64,000 nucleotides of DNA from Candidatus Cloacimonadota bacterium (GCA_029781115.1 JAKOXG010000006.1:62001-126000), one strand, 5' to 3'; shown: positions 44,067 to 53,885, numbered from the stretch's first letter. Made by a program: numbers and translations. The notes: a model not told the origin generated them from the letters alone.

Positions 44067-45263
44067 ATGCAGTTATCAAAAAGAGCCAGAGAAATTCAGG
44101 CATCCCCCATCCGCAAGCTGATGCCCCATGCAGTGGCAGCCAAAAAGCGCGGAACCAAAGTTTATCACCTCAATATCGGCCAGCCGGATATCCCCACGCC
44201 CCAAGTCATGATCGATGTCTATCACAGCTTTTCAGACAAAGTCTTGGCCTATGGCCCCTCTCAAGGATTGGATGTGTATCGTGATGGTTTGGTCAAATAC
44301 TATCAGAAATGTGGCATCTCACTCAAAGAAAACCAGATAATCGTGACCATCGCCGGCAGCGAAGCGGTGACTTTTGCCATGTATGTGACCTGTGAGGTGG
44401 GCGAAGAGATCATCGTTCCTGAGCCCTTTTACACCAACTACAACGGCTTTGCCACCATGGCAGGCATCAAGATCAAACCCCTGCTCACCGTGGCGGAAGA
44501 TGGCTTCCAGCTCCCAAAGGACGAAGTCATCGAAGCGGCAATCGGCCCCAAAACACGTGCCATCATGATCTGCAACCCCGGCAACCCCACCGGAACAGTC
44601 TATTCCAAAGAGGACATCACGCGCCTCTGCAAGATCGCCAAGAAGCACAACCTCTTTGTGATCTCTGACGAAGTGTATCGTGAATTCACTTACGATGGTG
44701 CCAAACACACCTCCATCCTGGAAATCGAAGGCATGGAAGATTTGGCCATCATGGTGGACAGTGTATCCAAGCGTTACAGCGCCTGCGGAGCACGCATTGG
44801 CTGCATCGTCTCCCGCAATGCGGAGCTGATGGCAGCTACCCTCAAGTTTGCTCAAGCCAGGCTCTGCCCTCCCACCGTGGATCAACTGGCCGCAAATGCG
44901 TGCATCAATCTTGGAGATGACTTCTTTGGCCCCCTGATCTCTGAGTATAAGAAACGCAGAGACCTGGTCTACAGCGAGCTTCAGAAGATACCCGGCATCG
45001 TGTGTGTGAAACCGCAAGGTGCCTTCTATATCGTTGCCAAACTGCCCATAGAGAATGCCGAGGACTTCGTGATCTGGCTGCTGGACAACTTCCAGATCGA
45101 CAACGAAACCGTGATGGCAGCTCCTGCAGAAGGCTTTTATTCCACCCCCGGTTTGGGACGCAATGAATTGCGCCTCGCCTACATCCTTAACGAAGAAGAC
45201 TTGGCCAAAGCCATGAACATCTTCAGAAAGGGCTTTGAAGAATACAAAAAGACTCACAAGTAA
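44067..45263 (+). CDS. class I/II PLP-dependent aminotransferase
   Basis: A 398-residue fold-type I transaminase of the aspartate/aromatic subgroup. PLP contacts are GSEAVTFAM, YTNYNGFA, CNPGNPTGTVYS, ISDEVYREF and the lysine in SVSKRYSACGARIG; the carboxylate-binding arginine is probably in RNELRLAYI. It could serve aspartate, branched-chain or aromatic amino acids, and amino acid fermentation would suit the suspected lineage. AAGAGG precedes the ATG. A 22-bp gap separates it from the ABC permeases, and it may share their transcript. Confidence 0.88.
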   Translation: MQLSKRAREIQASPIRKLMPHAVAAKKRGTKVYHLNIGQPDIPTPQVMIDVYHSFSDKVLAYGPSQGLDVYRDGLVKYYQKCGISLKENQIIVTIAGSEAVTFAMYVTCEVGEEIIVPEPFYTNYNGFATMAGIKIKPLLTVAEDGFQLPKDEVIEAAIGPKTRAIMICNPGNPTGTVYSKEDITRLCKIAKKHNLFVISDEVYREFTYDGAKHTSILEIEGMEDLAIMVDSVSKRYSACGARIGCIVSRNAELMAATLKFAQARLCPPTVDQLAANACINLGDDFFGPLISEYKKRRDLVYSELQKIPGIVCVKPQGAFYIVAKLPIENAEDFVIWLLDNFQIDNETVMAAPAEGFYSTPGLGRNELRLAYILNEEDLAKAMNIFRKGFEEYKKTHK

Positions 45264-45285
45264 ATACAACTAATATGGCGGTATT

Positions 45286-46209
45286 ATGAAAACTCAATGG
45301 AAGATATCACCCTATCTATACATCTTACCAGCGTTTGCGCTGTTGTTTCTCTTTAGGATGATCCCCGTAGCCATGAGCTTGGTGATTGGCTTCTTTGAAT
45401 GGGGAATCACCGGTAGCGGCACCTTCATTGGCCTCAAAAACTATATCGCCATGTTTAAAGATGAGCTGTTTTGGAAGTCTCTTTCAAACACCGTGTGGTT
45501 TGTGGTGATGGTGGTTCCCACCAGCATTATCTTACCCTTGATCTTTGCCAACTTGCTCAACCAGATCACCAAGCTGAAGAGCCTCTTCCGCATCATGTAT
45601 TTCCTGCCCTATGTAACCTCATTGGTGGCGGTTTCTATCGTGTGGAAGATCATCTTCTCCGAACAGGCAGGCCTCGCCAACCATTTCCTAAGCCTCTTTG
45701 GTATACCTCCTTTGGGATGGCTTGCCGAGAGCACCGGAATCTTCAAGCTGATCTTCGGAAGTGGTTGGCCGGATTGGGCGGCAGGCCCCTCCCTGGCTTT
45801 GTGTTCCATAGCCATCATGACTGCCTGGAAGAGCTTGGGTTACAACACCATCCTCTATCTGGCAGGCTTGCAAAACATCTCCAAGGTCTACTACGAAGCT
45901 GCAGACATAGATGGAGCCAGCAAGTTCAGGCAGTTTTGGAACATCACCCTGCCCCTGGTCTCCCCCACTACCTTCTATGTGCTGATCATGACCACTATCA
46001 GCACCTTCCAAGCCTTCTCGCAAGTGTATCTGATGACCGATAAGGGCGGCCCGCTCAACAGCACCAAGCTCATCGTCTATTACATCTACGAGCGCGGCTT
46101 TGACGCTCTGGATATGGGTTATGCCAGTGCTGTGGCGCTCTTCCTGTTTGCTATCCTGCTTATTCTCACCATCATCCAGATGCGCGGTGAGAAGAAAGTG
46201 TTCTATTGA
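45286..46209 (+). CDS. carbohydrate ABC transporter permease (MalF-like)
   Basis: A 307-residue inner-membrane permease with six predicted membrane segments. The EAA loop that docks the ATPase is EAADIDGASKFRQFWNITLP (near residue 203). N-terminal YLYILPAFALLFLFRMIPV and the length match the UgpA/MalF-type CUT1 family. The MalG partner follows after 12 bp. No solute-binding protein or ATPase gene is in the window, so the sugar is unknown. Confidence 0.9.
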   Translation: MKTQWKISPYLYILPAFALLFLFRMIPVAMSLVIGFFEWGITGSGTFIGLKNYIAMFKDELFWKSLSNTVWFVVMVVPTSIILPLIFANLLNQITKLKSLFRIMYFLPYVTSLVAVSIVWKIIFSEQAGLANHFLSLFGIPPLGWLAESTGIFKLIFGSGWPDWAAGPSLALCSIAIMTAWKSLGYNTILYLAGLQNISKVYYEAADIDGASKFRQFWNITLPLVSPTTFYVLIMTTISTFQAFSQVYLMTDKGGPLNSTKLIVYYIYERGFDALDMGYASAVALFLFAILLILTIIQMRGEKKVFY

Positions 46210-46221
46210 TGGAGGCTTGAA

Positions 46222-47208
46222 ATGAAAGAGAAAATACGCCTTGGAATCATCTACGCACTGCTCGCCATCTTCGGTCTTTTCATGATCGTACCTTTTGTCT
46301 GGATGGTATCCACCTCGCTGATGACGCAGAGTGAATTTAACAAGCAAGAAGCCGTGTTTATCCCCAAAGAAGAGTATCACGTCTGGAACACCGACGGTGG
46401 TCAGCGCAGGATACTCGTGGTGCAAACTGAGGCTGATAGCTCCGTGATCCACGTGCTCAATAAAGACCTCAAGATTGAGCAGGAATACATCAAAGTCCCC
46501 ACCAAGCAGATAGAAAAGATTGTGAAGAAACCGAGCCTTCACTGGGATAACTACAAGAAGGCATTCAACAAGGTACCCTTTGCCATCTATTTTAAGAACA
46601 CCCTCTTTGTGTCGTTCGCCAGCCTGATCGGCGTGATGATTACCTCATTCTTGGCGGCCTATGCTTTTGCCAGAATGGAGTTTAAGGGCAAGCAGCTCAT
46701 CTTCCTCATGTTCCTCAGCATGATGATGGTTCCTGCACCTATCTACCTGATCTCATCCTATATGCTATTGGACAAGTTCAACTGGCTGGACACCTACCAA
46801 GCACTCATCGTGCCCTGGTGCGTGAATATCTTCACCATCTTTATGTTCAGGCAGCACTTCCGCTCGCTGCCCAAGGAGCTGTTTGACGCCGCTATGATCG
46901 ATGGAGCCAGCACCTTTGGCATCCTTTGGCGCATCGTGTTGCCGCTTTCCAAGCCCATCATCGCCACCGCAAGCGTCTTTACCCTCATCAGCTCTTGGAA
47001 CAGCTTTATGTGGCCTTTGGTGATGACAAACAGGCCGGAGCTGCGAGTCCTGCAGGTGGGCTTGAGCTACTTCAACCAGGAAGCCTCCACGCAGACCACG
47101 CTCCTGATGGCAGCCTCCACTTTCAGCATTTTGCCCATCCTCATCCTCTTCTTCCTGGCGCAGAAACAGATCATCGCCAGCACCGCCAAAACAGGCATGA
47201 AAGACTGA
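46222..47208 (+). CDS. carbohydrate ABC transporter permease (MalG-like) with a periplasmic insertion
   Basis: A 328-residue CUT1 permease. The EAA loop is DAAMIDGASTFGILWRIVLP (near residue 221). After the first membrane segment (IFGLFMIVPFVWMVSTSL) relatives need about 25 residues to reach the conserved NY-x3-F. Here about 75 lie between, including a beta-rich segment (YHVWNTDGGQRRILVVQT, VIHVLNKDLKIEQEYIKV). This insertion should sit in the periplasm, near the binding-protein face. Otherwise the protein is standard. AGG precedes the ATG. Confidence 0.88.
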   Translation: MKEKIRLGIIYALLAIFGLFMIVPFVWMVSTSLMTQSEFNKQEAVFIPKEEYHVWNTDGGQRRILVVQTEADSSVIHVLNKDLKIEQEYIKVPTKQIEKIVKKPSLHWDNYKKAFNKVPFAIYFKNTLFVSFASLIGVMITSFLAAYAFARMEFKGKQLIFLMFLSMMMVPAPIYLISSYMLLDKFNWLDTYQALIVPWCVNIFTIFMFRQHFRSLPKELFDAAMIDGASTFGILWRIVLPLSKPIIATASVFTLISSWNSFMWPLVMTNRPELRVLQVGLSYFNQEASTQTTLLMAASTFSILPILILFFLAQKQIIASTAKTGMKD

Positions 47209-47277
47209 TACAATGTCCAAACCTTGATGCCAATCACTGCTTGGCACACAACATAGATATTTTTATGGAGTAATGAT

Positions 47278-50001
47278 ATGAACACTACCAGACGTGACGC
47301 CCGCTCGGCTAAAGACCAAAGCAGGCAGAAAAGTAGAGATAAACGAGGCAGATACAAAAAGCCTGAAAAACAAGTTGAAATAGACCCACCCGCCCTGAAA
47401 CCACAGGTTTTGGTGGCACCTAAGACCAACACCCTCGTCGCTTGGCTGGTGTTTGCCGTCACTCTGTTTGTCTACTTTCTCACCACGGCACGCTCCCTTT
47501 CTTTTTGGGATAGCGGCGAGTTTGCCACCTGCATCAGCACCTTGGGTGTGCCACATCCTCCCGGAGCTGCTTTTTACATCCTGTTTGGCCGTGCCTTAGT
47601 CAGCCTGTTCGGTGGTATCGTTCACCATGCCTTCATCGCCTCCTTCCTCTCCGGCATCTTCTCAGCTTTTGCCGTGATGTTTACCTATCTGATCACGGTG
47701 CAACTGGTCAGCATGCTCAAGGTAAAGGACTGGCAGGCCATCTTTGCCGGCTGCATGTCCGCCTTTTTGACGGCCTTCTCCTTCACCTTCTGGATGAACG
47801 CCATTGAAGCTGAGGTCTACTCCGGTTTGGTGTTCTTTGTCAATCTCATCATCTGGCTCACGCTACGCTGGGTGCAGAATTCCGAGGACATGAACAGACA
47901 AAATGAGCTCCTGCTCATCGTTTACCTGTTCTTCTTGGGCTTTTGCGTCCACCAAACTGCACTGCAGATCGCTCCGGCCATCCTTTTCATCGTGGTCTAT
48001 CCCCTGTTCAGACAAGGCGTCTCCAAAAGCTCCTTCTGGCCGAAGGTCGTGGGCTATACCTTCGCCATCATCATCGGTTACGTGATCTTTGGTGCCATCG
48101 GCCATGAACTGATGATCGACGACTTTGACAAATGGGGCTTTGCCCTCGTGGTGCTTTTACTCCTCTGGATAGAGCTGAGAGATGTTTTTGACAAACGCAT
48201 CTGGTTTTTGGCTGTCTTCCTGGTTCTCGTAGGCGTTTCCAGCCATCTCTACATTGCCGTACGTGCTGCGCAGCGTCCTTTCATCAATGAAGGACACCCC
48301 AGCACCTGGAACATGTTTATGGATTACGTCTTGCGCAAACAATATGGAGAAACCTCCTTCTTTGTGCGCAGAGCATCATTCCTGAGCGAGCAGATGGGCT
48401 ACCATTTCCTCAGGTATTTGGGTGACCAGTGGCTCAACAGCGAGATCATGTCCGGTTGGTTCAAGGTTCCCGCCAATCTCATCAAAACCATCGCCATCAT
48501 CATCTCCGGCGGCTTGGGCCTCTTCGGTGCTATCTTCCAGGCACGCAGGAACAAACACAGCTTTTTCTATCACCTCTCGCTGGTATTTTGCACCACTATC
48601 CTGATGGTATTTGTGATCAACCTCTCCAATGCAGAAGTGCGGGACAGAGACTACTTCTTTGTGGTGGGCTACAATATGTTGGCCATTTGGATGGGCATCG
48701 GAGCGATGGGCTTGGTGACCCTGGCCAAGAAGAAATCCGCTCAGATCGCTCTCATGGCCGTTTTAGCTGCCTTCCCCATCGTCAACCTCGCCTCCCAATA
48801 CTTTGTGCATGACCGCAGCAGAGAGTTCATAGCTCTGGATTATGGCATAAACTTCCTCAACTCTCTGGAAGAAAATGCCATCATCTTCACCAATGGTGAC
48901 AACGACACCTTCCCCATCTGGTATGCGCAGGCGGTGGAAGACCCCTATGCCTTTGAAAACATCTATCCTGCCAAGGATGTAAATCCAGACGCCGAGACCA
49001 AGGCGGCAATCGCCAAAGCTATGGCTTTCAAAAACAAAGAGCTCAAAGGAATACGCAAGGACGTCACCGTAGCCAACCTCTCGCTGCTCAACACCGCTTG
49101 GTATATCAGACAGCTCCAAGATCGTGAAGGCGTGATCATCAACTTTACCGAAGATCAATTGGACAACCTGCTTGCCTTGCAGCCACCCCGAGAACTGAAT
49201 GTGGGAAGCGGTGAGATGAGCTTTACCCTGCCGCTGGATGAAAGCCCCGTCTGGCGTCCCAATGAGCGTTTTTACCGCATCTCAGACGTCGCTGTGTTGC
49301 AAATCATCAAGGACAACTTTGGCAAGCGCCCCATCTACTTTGCCGTCACCTGCGAAAGCATGATCGGCTTTGAAGACTATGTGCGCGCTGAAGGCATGGT
49401 CAATAGACTCGTCCACACCAAAGCCGGTGCCAACGAGCAGGTGGACGTCAGCCGCCTCCTCAACAACATCGACAAGGTCTACAAATATCGCTCCATTTTC
49501 GATGACAGAGTCTACAAAGACGACAATATGATGCGCTTGGTGATGAACTATGCTGCTGCATTTTCCAAGGCTGCATCCCACTTTGCCGTAAACAATCAGC
49601 CCGAAAAAGCCTGGCAATATATCGAGAAAGCCAAGAAGTTCCAGGTTGATGAGCTCAGAATGATAGACTTTTACGTGCGCTACTATGCCAATACCCGCAA
49701 GCTTGATGAGTTTGATCAATACCTGGAAAGGAACCTCTATCATCGTGCAGATGGTGCCGGCATCATGCTCAAGTATGTGATGCGGTATCTGGAGGAATAT
49801 GATCCCCAGCTTGCTCTGAGCTATTATGAAAAAGCGCTGATCAACTTCCCTCAGGAGGATATAGTCGCCCGCTTTGCCGTCTTCTTTGCCGATGAACAGC
49901 AGATGCATACCCAAGTGGCAAACATGTTGGAACGTCACAGAGCCTCACTGCTCTATCCCGCGGATCAGTTCATCAACTACTTGCGTCAACCTCAAGAATA
50001 A
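47278..50001 (+). CDS. DUF2723 (GT-C-like) multi-spanning membrane protein
   Basis: A 907-residue protein. A basic cytoplasmic leader of about 50 residues is followed by some 11-13 membrane segments, then a large soluble C-terminal region from about 500 onward, with TPR-like helices near 760-890. The DUF2723 signature FWDSGEFATCISTLGVPHPP is at about 77-96; the acidic pair and the following periplasmic loop resemble GT-C/PMT-type glycosyltransferases. HFAVNNQPEKAWQYIEKAKK shows the helical repeats. It may transfer a lipid-linked sugar to exported proteins, consistent with glycosylation of T9SS cargo in FCB bacteria. That role is inference. A terminator follows. Confidence 0.85.
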   Translation: MNTTRRDARSAKDQSRQKSRDKRGRYKKPEKQVEIDPPALKPQVLVAPKTNTLVAWLVFAVTLFVYFLTTARSLSFWDSGEFATCISTLGVPHPPGAAFYILFGRALVSLFGGIVHHAFIASFLSGIFSAFAVMFTYLITVQLVSMLKVKDWQAIFAGCMSAFLTAFSFTFWMNAIEAEVYSGLVFFVNLIIWLTLRWVQNSEDMNRQNELLLIVYLFFLGFCVHQTALQIAPAILFIVVYPLFRQGVSKSSFWPKVVGYTFAIIIGYVIFGAIGHELMIDDFDKWGFALVVLLLLWIELRDVFDKRIWFLAVFLVLVGVSSHLYIAVRAAQRPFINEGHPSTWNMFMDYVLRKQYGETSFFVRRASFLSEQMGYHFLRYLGDQWLNSEIMSGWFKVPANLIKTIAIIISGGLGLFGAIFQARRNKHSFFYHLSLVFCTTILMVFVINLSNAEVRDRDYFFVVGYNMLAIWMGIGAMGLVTLAKKKSAQIALMAVLAAFPIVNLASQYFVHDRSREFIALDYGINFLNSLEENAIIFTNGDNDTFPIWYAQAVEDPYAFENIYPAKDVNPDAETKAAIAKAMAFKNKELKGIRKDVTVANLSLLNTAWYIRQLQDREGVIINFTEDQLDNLLALQPPRELNVGSGEMSFTLPLDESPVWRPNERFYRISDVAVLQIIKDNFGKRPIYFAVTCESMIGFEDYVRAEGMVNRLVHTKAGANEQVDVSRLLNNIDKVYKYRSIFDDRVYKDDNMMRLVMNYAAAFSKAASHFAVNNQPEKAWQYIEKAKKFQVDELRMIDFYVRYYANTRKLDEFDQYLERNLYHRADGAGIMLKYVMRYLEEYDPQLALSYYEKALINFPQEDIVARFAVFFADEQQMHTQVANMLERHRASLLYPADQFINYLRQPQE

Positions 50002-50026
50002 AACACCCAAACCATAAAACCTTGCA

Positions 50027-50052
50027 GGCGTCCTTCACGGGACGCCTTTTTT
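50027..50052 (+). terminator. rho-independent terminator after DUF2723
   Basis: GGCGTCC-TTCACG-GGACGCC with six T following, 25 bp past the stop. Confidence 0.88.
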
Positions 50053-50105
50053 GTGCCCTGCAAGCCCTTCTTTGGCAGAGATGATGACAATGTCAAAGAT
50101 TCCCC

Positions 50106-50133
50106 TTGCCAAAAAGCGCTCTCCACATATATT
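50106..50133 (+). promoter_or_regulatory. predicted promoter of the TM1266-like/hydG operon
   Basis: TTGCCA (50106-50111), a 16-bp spacer and TATATT (50128-50133), about 140 bp before the first gene. Sequence match only; the leader is long. Confidence 0.45.
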
Positions 50134-50270
50134 GTCCCATAAATACTCAACCTGAGATGAGGGATACGTTCCGGCATCGAGGGTGACTGCTCATGCACTT
50201 GCATCGGAGCCACCTTTCACAATGTCCAATGTATCTCCCCTTAGTAACCAAAGAAAGGAGAACTATATCA

Positions 50271-50519
50271 ATGGACCTCAGACGTCATGTTGTCACAATT
50301 GCGGTGGATGACATTCACAAGGCATTCCACCCTGTCAACGAACTATTACACAGCTATGCACCCCATGTCCTCTTAAGAGTGGGTTATCCCATGAGAGACA
50401 AGGGAGTTTCCGTAATCTTCCTGGTCATCGAACTAACCGTGGAAGAAATGGGCGCCTTTTCAGGCAAGTTAGGTCAAATCGACTCCGTCAAAGTAAAGAC
50501 GATCACCCTCAATATCTGA
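50271..50519 (+). CDS. TM1266-like iron-only hydrogenase system regulator
   Basis: An 82-residue ACT-like (NikR C-terminal-like) domain protein. The core NELLHSYAPHVLLRVGYPMR and FSGKLGQIDSVKVKT closely follow Thermotoga TM1266, a family found with hyd maturation genes. It probably dimerises and binds a small ligand or metal; regulatory function is presumed from neighbourhood only. I chose ATG 50271 because AAAGGAG lies 8 bases upstream. hydG starts 16 bp after its stop, so the two form one transcript. Confidence 0.88.
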   Translation: MDLRRHVVTIAVDDIHKAFHPVNELLHSYAPHVLLRVGYPMRDKGVSVIFLVIELTVEEMGAFSGKLGQIDSVKVKTITLNI

Positions 50520-50535
50520 AGAAGGAGCTACTGAC

Positions 50536-51945
50536 ATGAAAATCAGCACTGAAGGACTCAAATCATTCATCCCCACCCAGACCATCGAAGACCTCATCGT
50601 AAGCGAAAGAAATGCGCCCGCATCCCGTATTCGCGACATCATCGCCAAATCTTTGGATAAAAACCGCCTCGAACCGGCTGAAACCGCAGCCCTGCTCTCG
50701 GTCAAAGACCCCGAACTCAGAGAGATGATTCTGCAGGGTGCCCGCGACCTCAAAGAAAGAATCTATGGCAACCGCATCGTCCTCTTTGCCCCGCTCTATG
50801 TAGGCAATGAGTGCGTCAATGACTGCGTTTACTGTGGCTTCAGGATTTCCAACAAGGAATGCGAAAGAGCCACGCTGAGCAAGGAACAGTTGATCGCAGA
50901 CACCAAATCCCTGATCGATGTTGGACACAAGCGCCTGATCATGGTCTATGGCGAACACCCCATCTACAGCCCGGAATACATCGCCGAAACGGTGCAAACC
51001 GTCTATGACACCAAACATAAAAATGGCGAGATCCGCAGAGTCAACATCAACGCTGCACCCTTGGATATCGAGGGCTTCCGCATCGTGAAGTCAGCAGGCA
51101 TAGGCACCTACCAGATCTTCCAAGAAACCTATCATGAGGAAACCTACAAAAAGCTGCACCCCAGAGGCCCGAAAAGCAGCTTCCTCTGGAGATTGGACAG
51201 TCTCGACCGCGCCATGCAAGCCGGAATCGACGACCTCGGCTTGGGTGCGCTGATGGGATTGACCGATTGGAAGTTTGAAGTCCTCGCCCTGCTCTATCAC
51301 ACCATCCATCTGGAACAACGCTTTGGAGTGGGCCCGCACACCATCTCATTCCCTCGCATTGAACCTGCCATCGGCACCGACTTTGCTTCGCATCCGCCCA
51401 ACCCGGTAAGCGATGAAGATTTCAAGCTCCTCGTCGCCACACTCAGGCTCAGCGTTCCTTACACCGGCTTGATTCTCACAGCCCGTGAGCCCGTAGCCAT
51501 CCGTGACGAAGTGTTGGAATACGGTGTTTCACAGATCGACGCCGGCTCCAGCATCGGTGTGGGCGATTACTCACACAAGGACGATGAATCCCGTAAAAAG
51601 AGCCAATTTGTGCTGGGCGATACACGTGCCCTGGATGACGTCATCTACGAACTGGCCAAAAGCGGCCACATCCCCTCCTTCTGCACCAGTTGCTATCGTG
51701 CCGGAAGGACGGGTGAGCACTTCATGGAATTTGCCGTGCCGGGCTTTGTGAAACGCTTTTGCACGCCCAACGCCCTGCTCACCTTTGCCGAATATCTCTA
51801 CGACTACTCCTCAGAACGCACTATGAAAGTAGGCATGAAGCTCATTGAGGAAGAAACCGCCAAAATCGAGGATGACAACATGCGTCAATCCGTAAAAGAC
51901 AAGCTTGCAGAGATGAAAGCCGGCACCAGAGACCTATACTATTGA
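50536..51945 (+). CDS. hydG: [FeFe]-hydrogenase H-cluster maturase HydG
   Basis: A 469-residue radical SAM enzyme that splits tyrosine to supply CO and CN- ligands of the H-cluster. The SAM cluster motif is C-x3-C-x2-C in NECVNDCVYCGF (near 93-101). The C-terminal auxiliary cluster motif is CTSC, with a third Cys about 22 residues on (KRFCTPNALLTF), which separates HydG from ThiH. AAGGAG lies before the ATG. The partners hydE and hydF and the hydrogenase itself are absent from the window. It implies hydrogen metabolism in an anaerobe. Confidence 0.95.
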   Translation: MKISTEGLKSFIPTQTIEDLIVSERNAPASRIRDIIAKSLDKNRLEPAETAALLSVKDPELREMILQGARDLKERIYGNRIVLFAPLYVGNECVNDCVYCGFRISNKECERATLSKEQLIADTKSLIDVGHKRLIMVYGEHPIYSPEYIAETVQTVYDTKHKNGEIRRVNINAAPLDIEGFRIVKSAGIGTYQIFQETYHEETYKKLHPRGPKSSFLWRLDSLDRAMQAGIDDLGLGALMGLTDWKFEVLALLYHTIHLEQRFGVGPHTISFPRIEPAIGTDFASHPPNPVSDEDFKLLVATLRLSVPYTGLILTAREPVAIRDEVLEYGVSQIDAGSSIGVGDYSHKDDESRKKSQFVLGDTRALDDVIYELAKSGHIPSFCTSCYRAGRTGEHFMEFAVPGFVKRFCTPNALLTFAEYLYDYSSERTMKVGMKLIEEETAKIEDDNMRQSVKDKLAEMKAGTRDLYY

Positions 51946-51969
51946 TCCTATAATCCCATAAGAATAAAA

Positions 51970-52008
51970 GCGGGAGCGGAAAGTGTTACACCTTCGCTCC
52001 CGCCCTTT
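51970..52008 (+). terminator. rho-independent terminator after hydG
   Basis: A 9-bp perfect stem GCGGGAGCG/CGCTCCCGC with an inner GTGT/ACAC pair, followed by CCTTTCT. A second stem GGGGAGA-N8-TCTCCCC lies at 52073-52094. Confidence 0.75.
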
Positions 52009-52176
52009 CTGAAGAGGAGAGAGAGAGAGTGACATACAAACCCTACATAGGGCGCATATCCTTTTAGCTTTTGGGGAGACACGAAGCTCTCCCCTCTCAC
52101 AACAATATACTCCTCTCAAAGAAAAACCCCTCACACTTTCTTTTTTGAGTTTACTCTTTTGATTCCTGCCTGGCTC

Positions 52177-52358
52177 TTACTCACCCGCCCGGTGATGCCG
52201 TGGAGATACTCGGGTTTTTCCCGAGAGGCTCCGAGGGATCACCGAGAGGCTAAGCAAGGAAGAGGCGGGGAAAAGACAACTTTCTGGTGAGAACTCGCCT
52301 GCTCCCCACCCTATATCCACCCTTCATTAATTAAGGAGGAATTAAGGTGGCTCGCAGG
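52177..52358 (+). repeat. 182-bp structured dispersed repeat, copy C
   Basis: Full-length copy in the 477-bp convergent gap between hydG and the 418-residue exported protein. The internal hairpin CTCGGG-TTTTT-CCCGAG is perfect here, whereas A, B and D read CCGGGAG at the 3' arm. The 3' domain has CCTGC/GCAGG and CCACC/GGTGG, plus one C-A mismatch at the position where copies A and D carry T-A and C-G pairs. Confidence 0.85.
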
Positions 52359-52422
52359 AGCTTGTATTCTTAGCTTGGGCAGTTCCTGCTCTATCTACCA
52401 AAAGATTCAAGCCGTTACACGC

Positions 52423-53679
52423 TCACTTGGGCAAGATCGCAAGCTTCTTGACCAAGCTCTGTCCGTTGCTTGCGGTCACCTTTACCAGCAGCGCCTGAAC
52501 TGCCAATTTGGGAAGCGGTATACTCACTTCCACCTGCCCATCTGCCGCTGGGACATCATATGAGAACAGTCTCCTGCCTTTGATGTCATAAAACTGAGCC
52601 CTCTTGATCCGGCCACCAAACCTGATGGCCTTGATATGGCAGATGTTGTTTGCATCAAGCCAAATAGAACACTCAGCTTGGTTCAGCTCATCGTAGAAGA
52701 TGACATCCTGCCATCTTGAATGAAAGTAATAACTTCCAGTATTGTTATCAACACGAACGTCTCCTGGATAGGTCAAGTGGTCGACACCCCGTTCAGGATC
52801 GTAAATGGTATCTGGAAGCTTCCTTTCCTGCACCGGATTGGTGGTCCTGAAGTAGTAACTTCCCATATATGAAACCCACTGATCAGTATCCGCAATATAC
52901 TTGTCTCCCTTGAGCGTCATGGGGTATTCTTTGCCGTCGTACATTAGATATGCACTTGTAGACCCGATATAATTCATAAGCTCACGAGTAATATAGAAGA
53001 TACCTTCCCTGCTAAAGCCATAGTGCCTGCGATTGAACTTTATTCTCTCTTCCTCAGGCAAAGGCGAAGTTACCTCGATGAATTCGCCACCCGTATCCCC
53101 ATACCAATCTGAACACCAGCCTTCCATCAGCGTAGCACTGCCATCTTCAGAAGGAACAGTCCAAAAATCGCAACCTAACTGCACACCGATATGCCCATGC
53201 ATACGAAAGCGCATCTTGAGAGCATATCTGTGACCTGGAATCCCTTTGTATCCTACAAGCCACCAGTGGTTAACGTTGTCCGGCTTCGCGCCTACGTTGA
53301 CCCTCAGCATTCCGTTTTGAACCATGGAATTGGTCAAGGGCGTGCGAGCACTGCCGGGCGGGAACCATCTGCCAAACAAACCACCCAGCTCGGATGACAG
53401 CATTCCATCAACGTCAAAGTGGCTTTCAAGCACCACCATGCCCCCTTGATCCAAGTCAATCAACTGCATCCAATCCACCTCAACGTAGCCGTCGTTGGCT
53501 ATACCGGGAATAACCGTCGCAGCCGCTACCCAAGGCACGGGAATGGGATGCGAAGCGGGCAGCTCCGGCACCCGGATAGCTTCACACGGAGCATGACAAT
53601 CATAGGGCACATGAACTACGTCACACATGGCGCATAGCCAGATGCTAAGAAAGAGAATTGATGTTAGTATTTTCTTCAC
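52423..53679 (-). CDS. exported protein with C-terminal sorting-like domain
   Basis: A 418-residue protein with a signal peptide (ILTSILFLSIWLCAMC). The mature N-terminus is rich in Pro, Cys and His (VVHVPYDCHAPCEAIRVPE). The central region has beta-strand patterns with many aromatic residues and no family I recognise. The last 80 residues resemble a divergent FlgD-like sorting domain (AQFYDIKGRRLFSYDVP, ending LVKKLAILPK) without the usual NPFNP. It is probably secreted. AGGCGAGGAG precedes the ATG. Function unknown. Confidence 0.75.
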   Translation of the reverse strand: MKKILTSILFLSIWLCAMCDVVHVPYDCHAPCEAIRVPELPASHPIPVPWVAAATVIPGIANDGYVEVDWMQLIDLDQGGMVVLESHFDVDGMLSSELGGLFGRWFPPGSARTPLTNSMVQNGMLRVNVGAKPDNVNHWWLVGYKGIPGHRYALKMRFRMHGHIGVQLGCDFWTVPSEDGSATLMEGWCSDWYGDTGGEFIEVTSPLPEEERIKFNRRHYGFSREGIFYITRELMNYIGSTSAYLMYDGKEYPMTLKGDKYIADTDQWVSYMGSYYFRTTNPVQERKLPDTIYDPERGVDHLTYPGDVRVDNNTGSYYFHSRWQDVIFYDELNQAECSIWLDANNICHIKAIRFGGRIKRAQFYDIKGRRLFSYDVPAADGQVEVSIPLPKLAVQALLVKVTASNGQSLVKKLAILPK

Positions 53680-53885
53680 TTTTGTCTCCTCGCCTGTCCG
53701 GGTGCAATTGTCTTGGGGTAAGGGTTTCTTGTCAACAACAATATTGCCTGCACCTAAACATTAACAGATTAAGGCATCAGAAGATAGCAAGGCAGAAGCC
53801 CATATCGGGAATGCCCTCATATCTCTTTTCCCTACACCCGCTCATTGCCATGCAGAATCCGCCTGCAATGCCTCTTCACGACATC

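Noticed and set aside
52015-52029. GAGAGAGAGAGAG run after the hydG terminator
   Set aside because: Too short and simple to be more than a local low-complexity tract.
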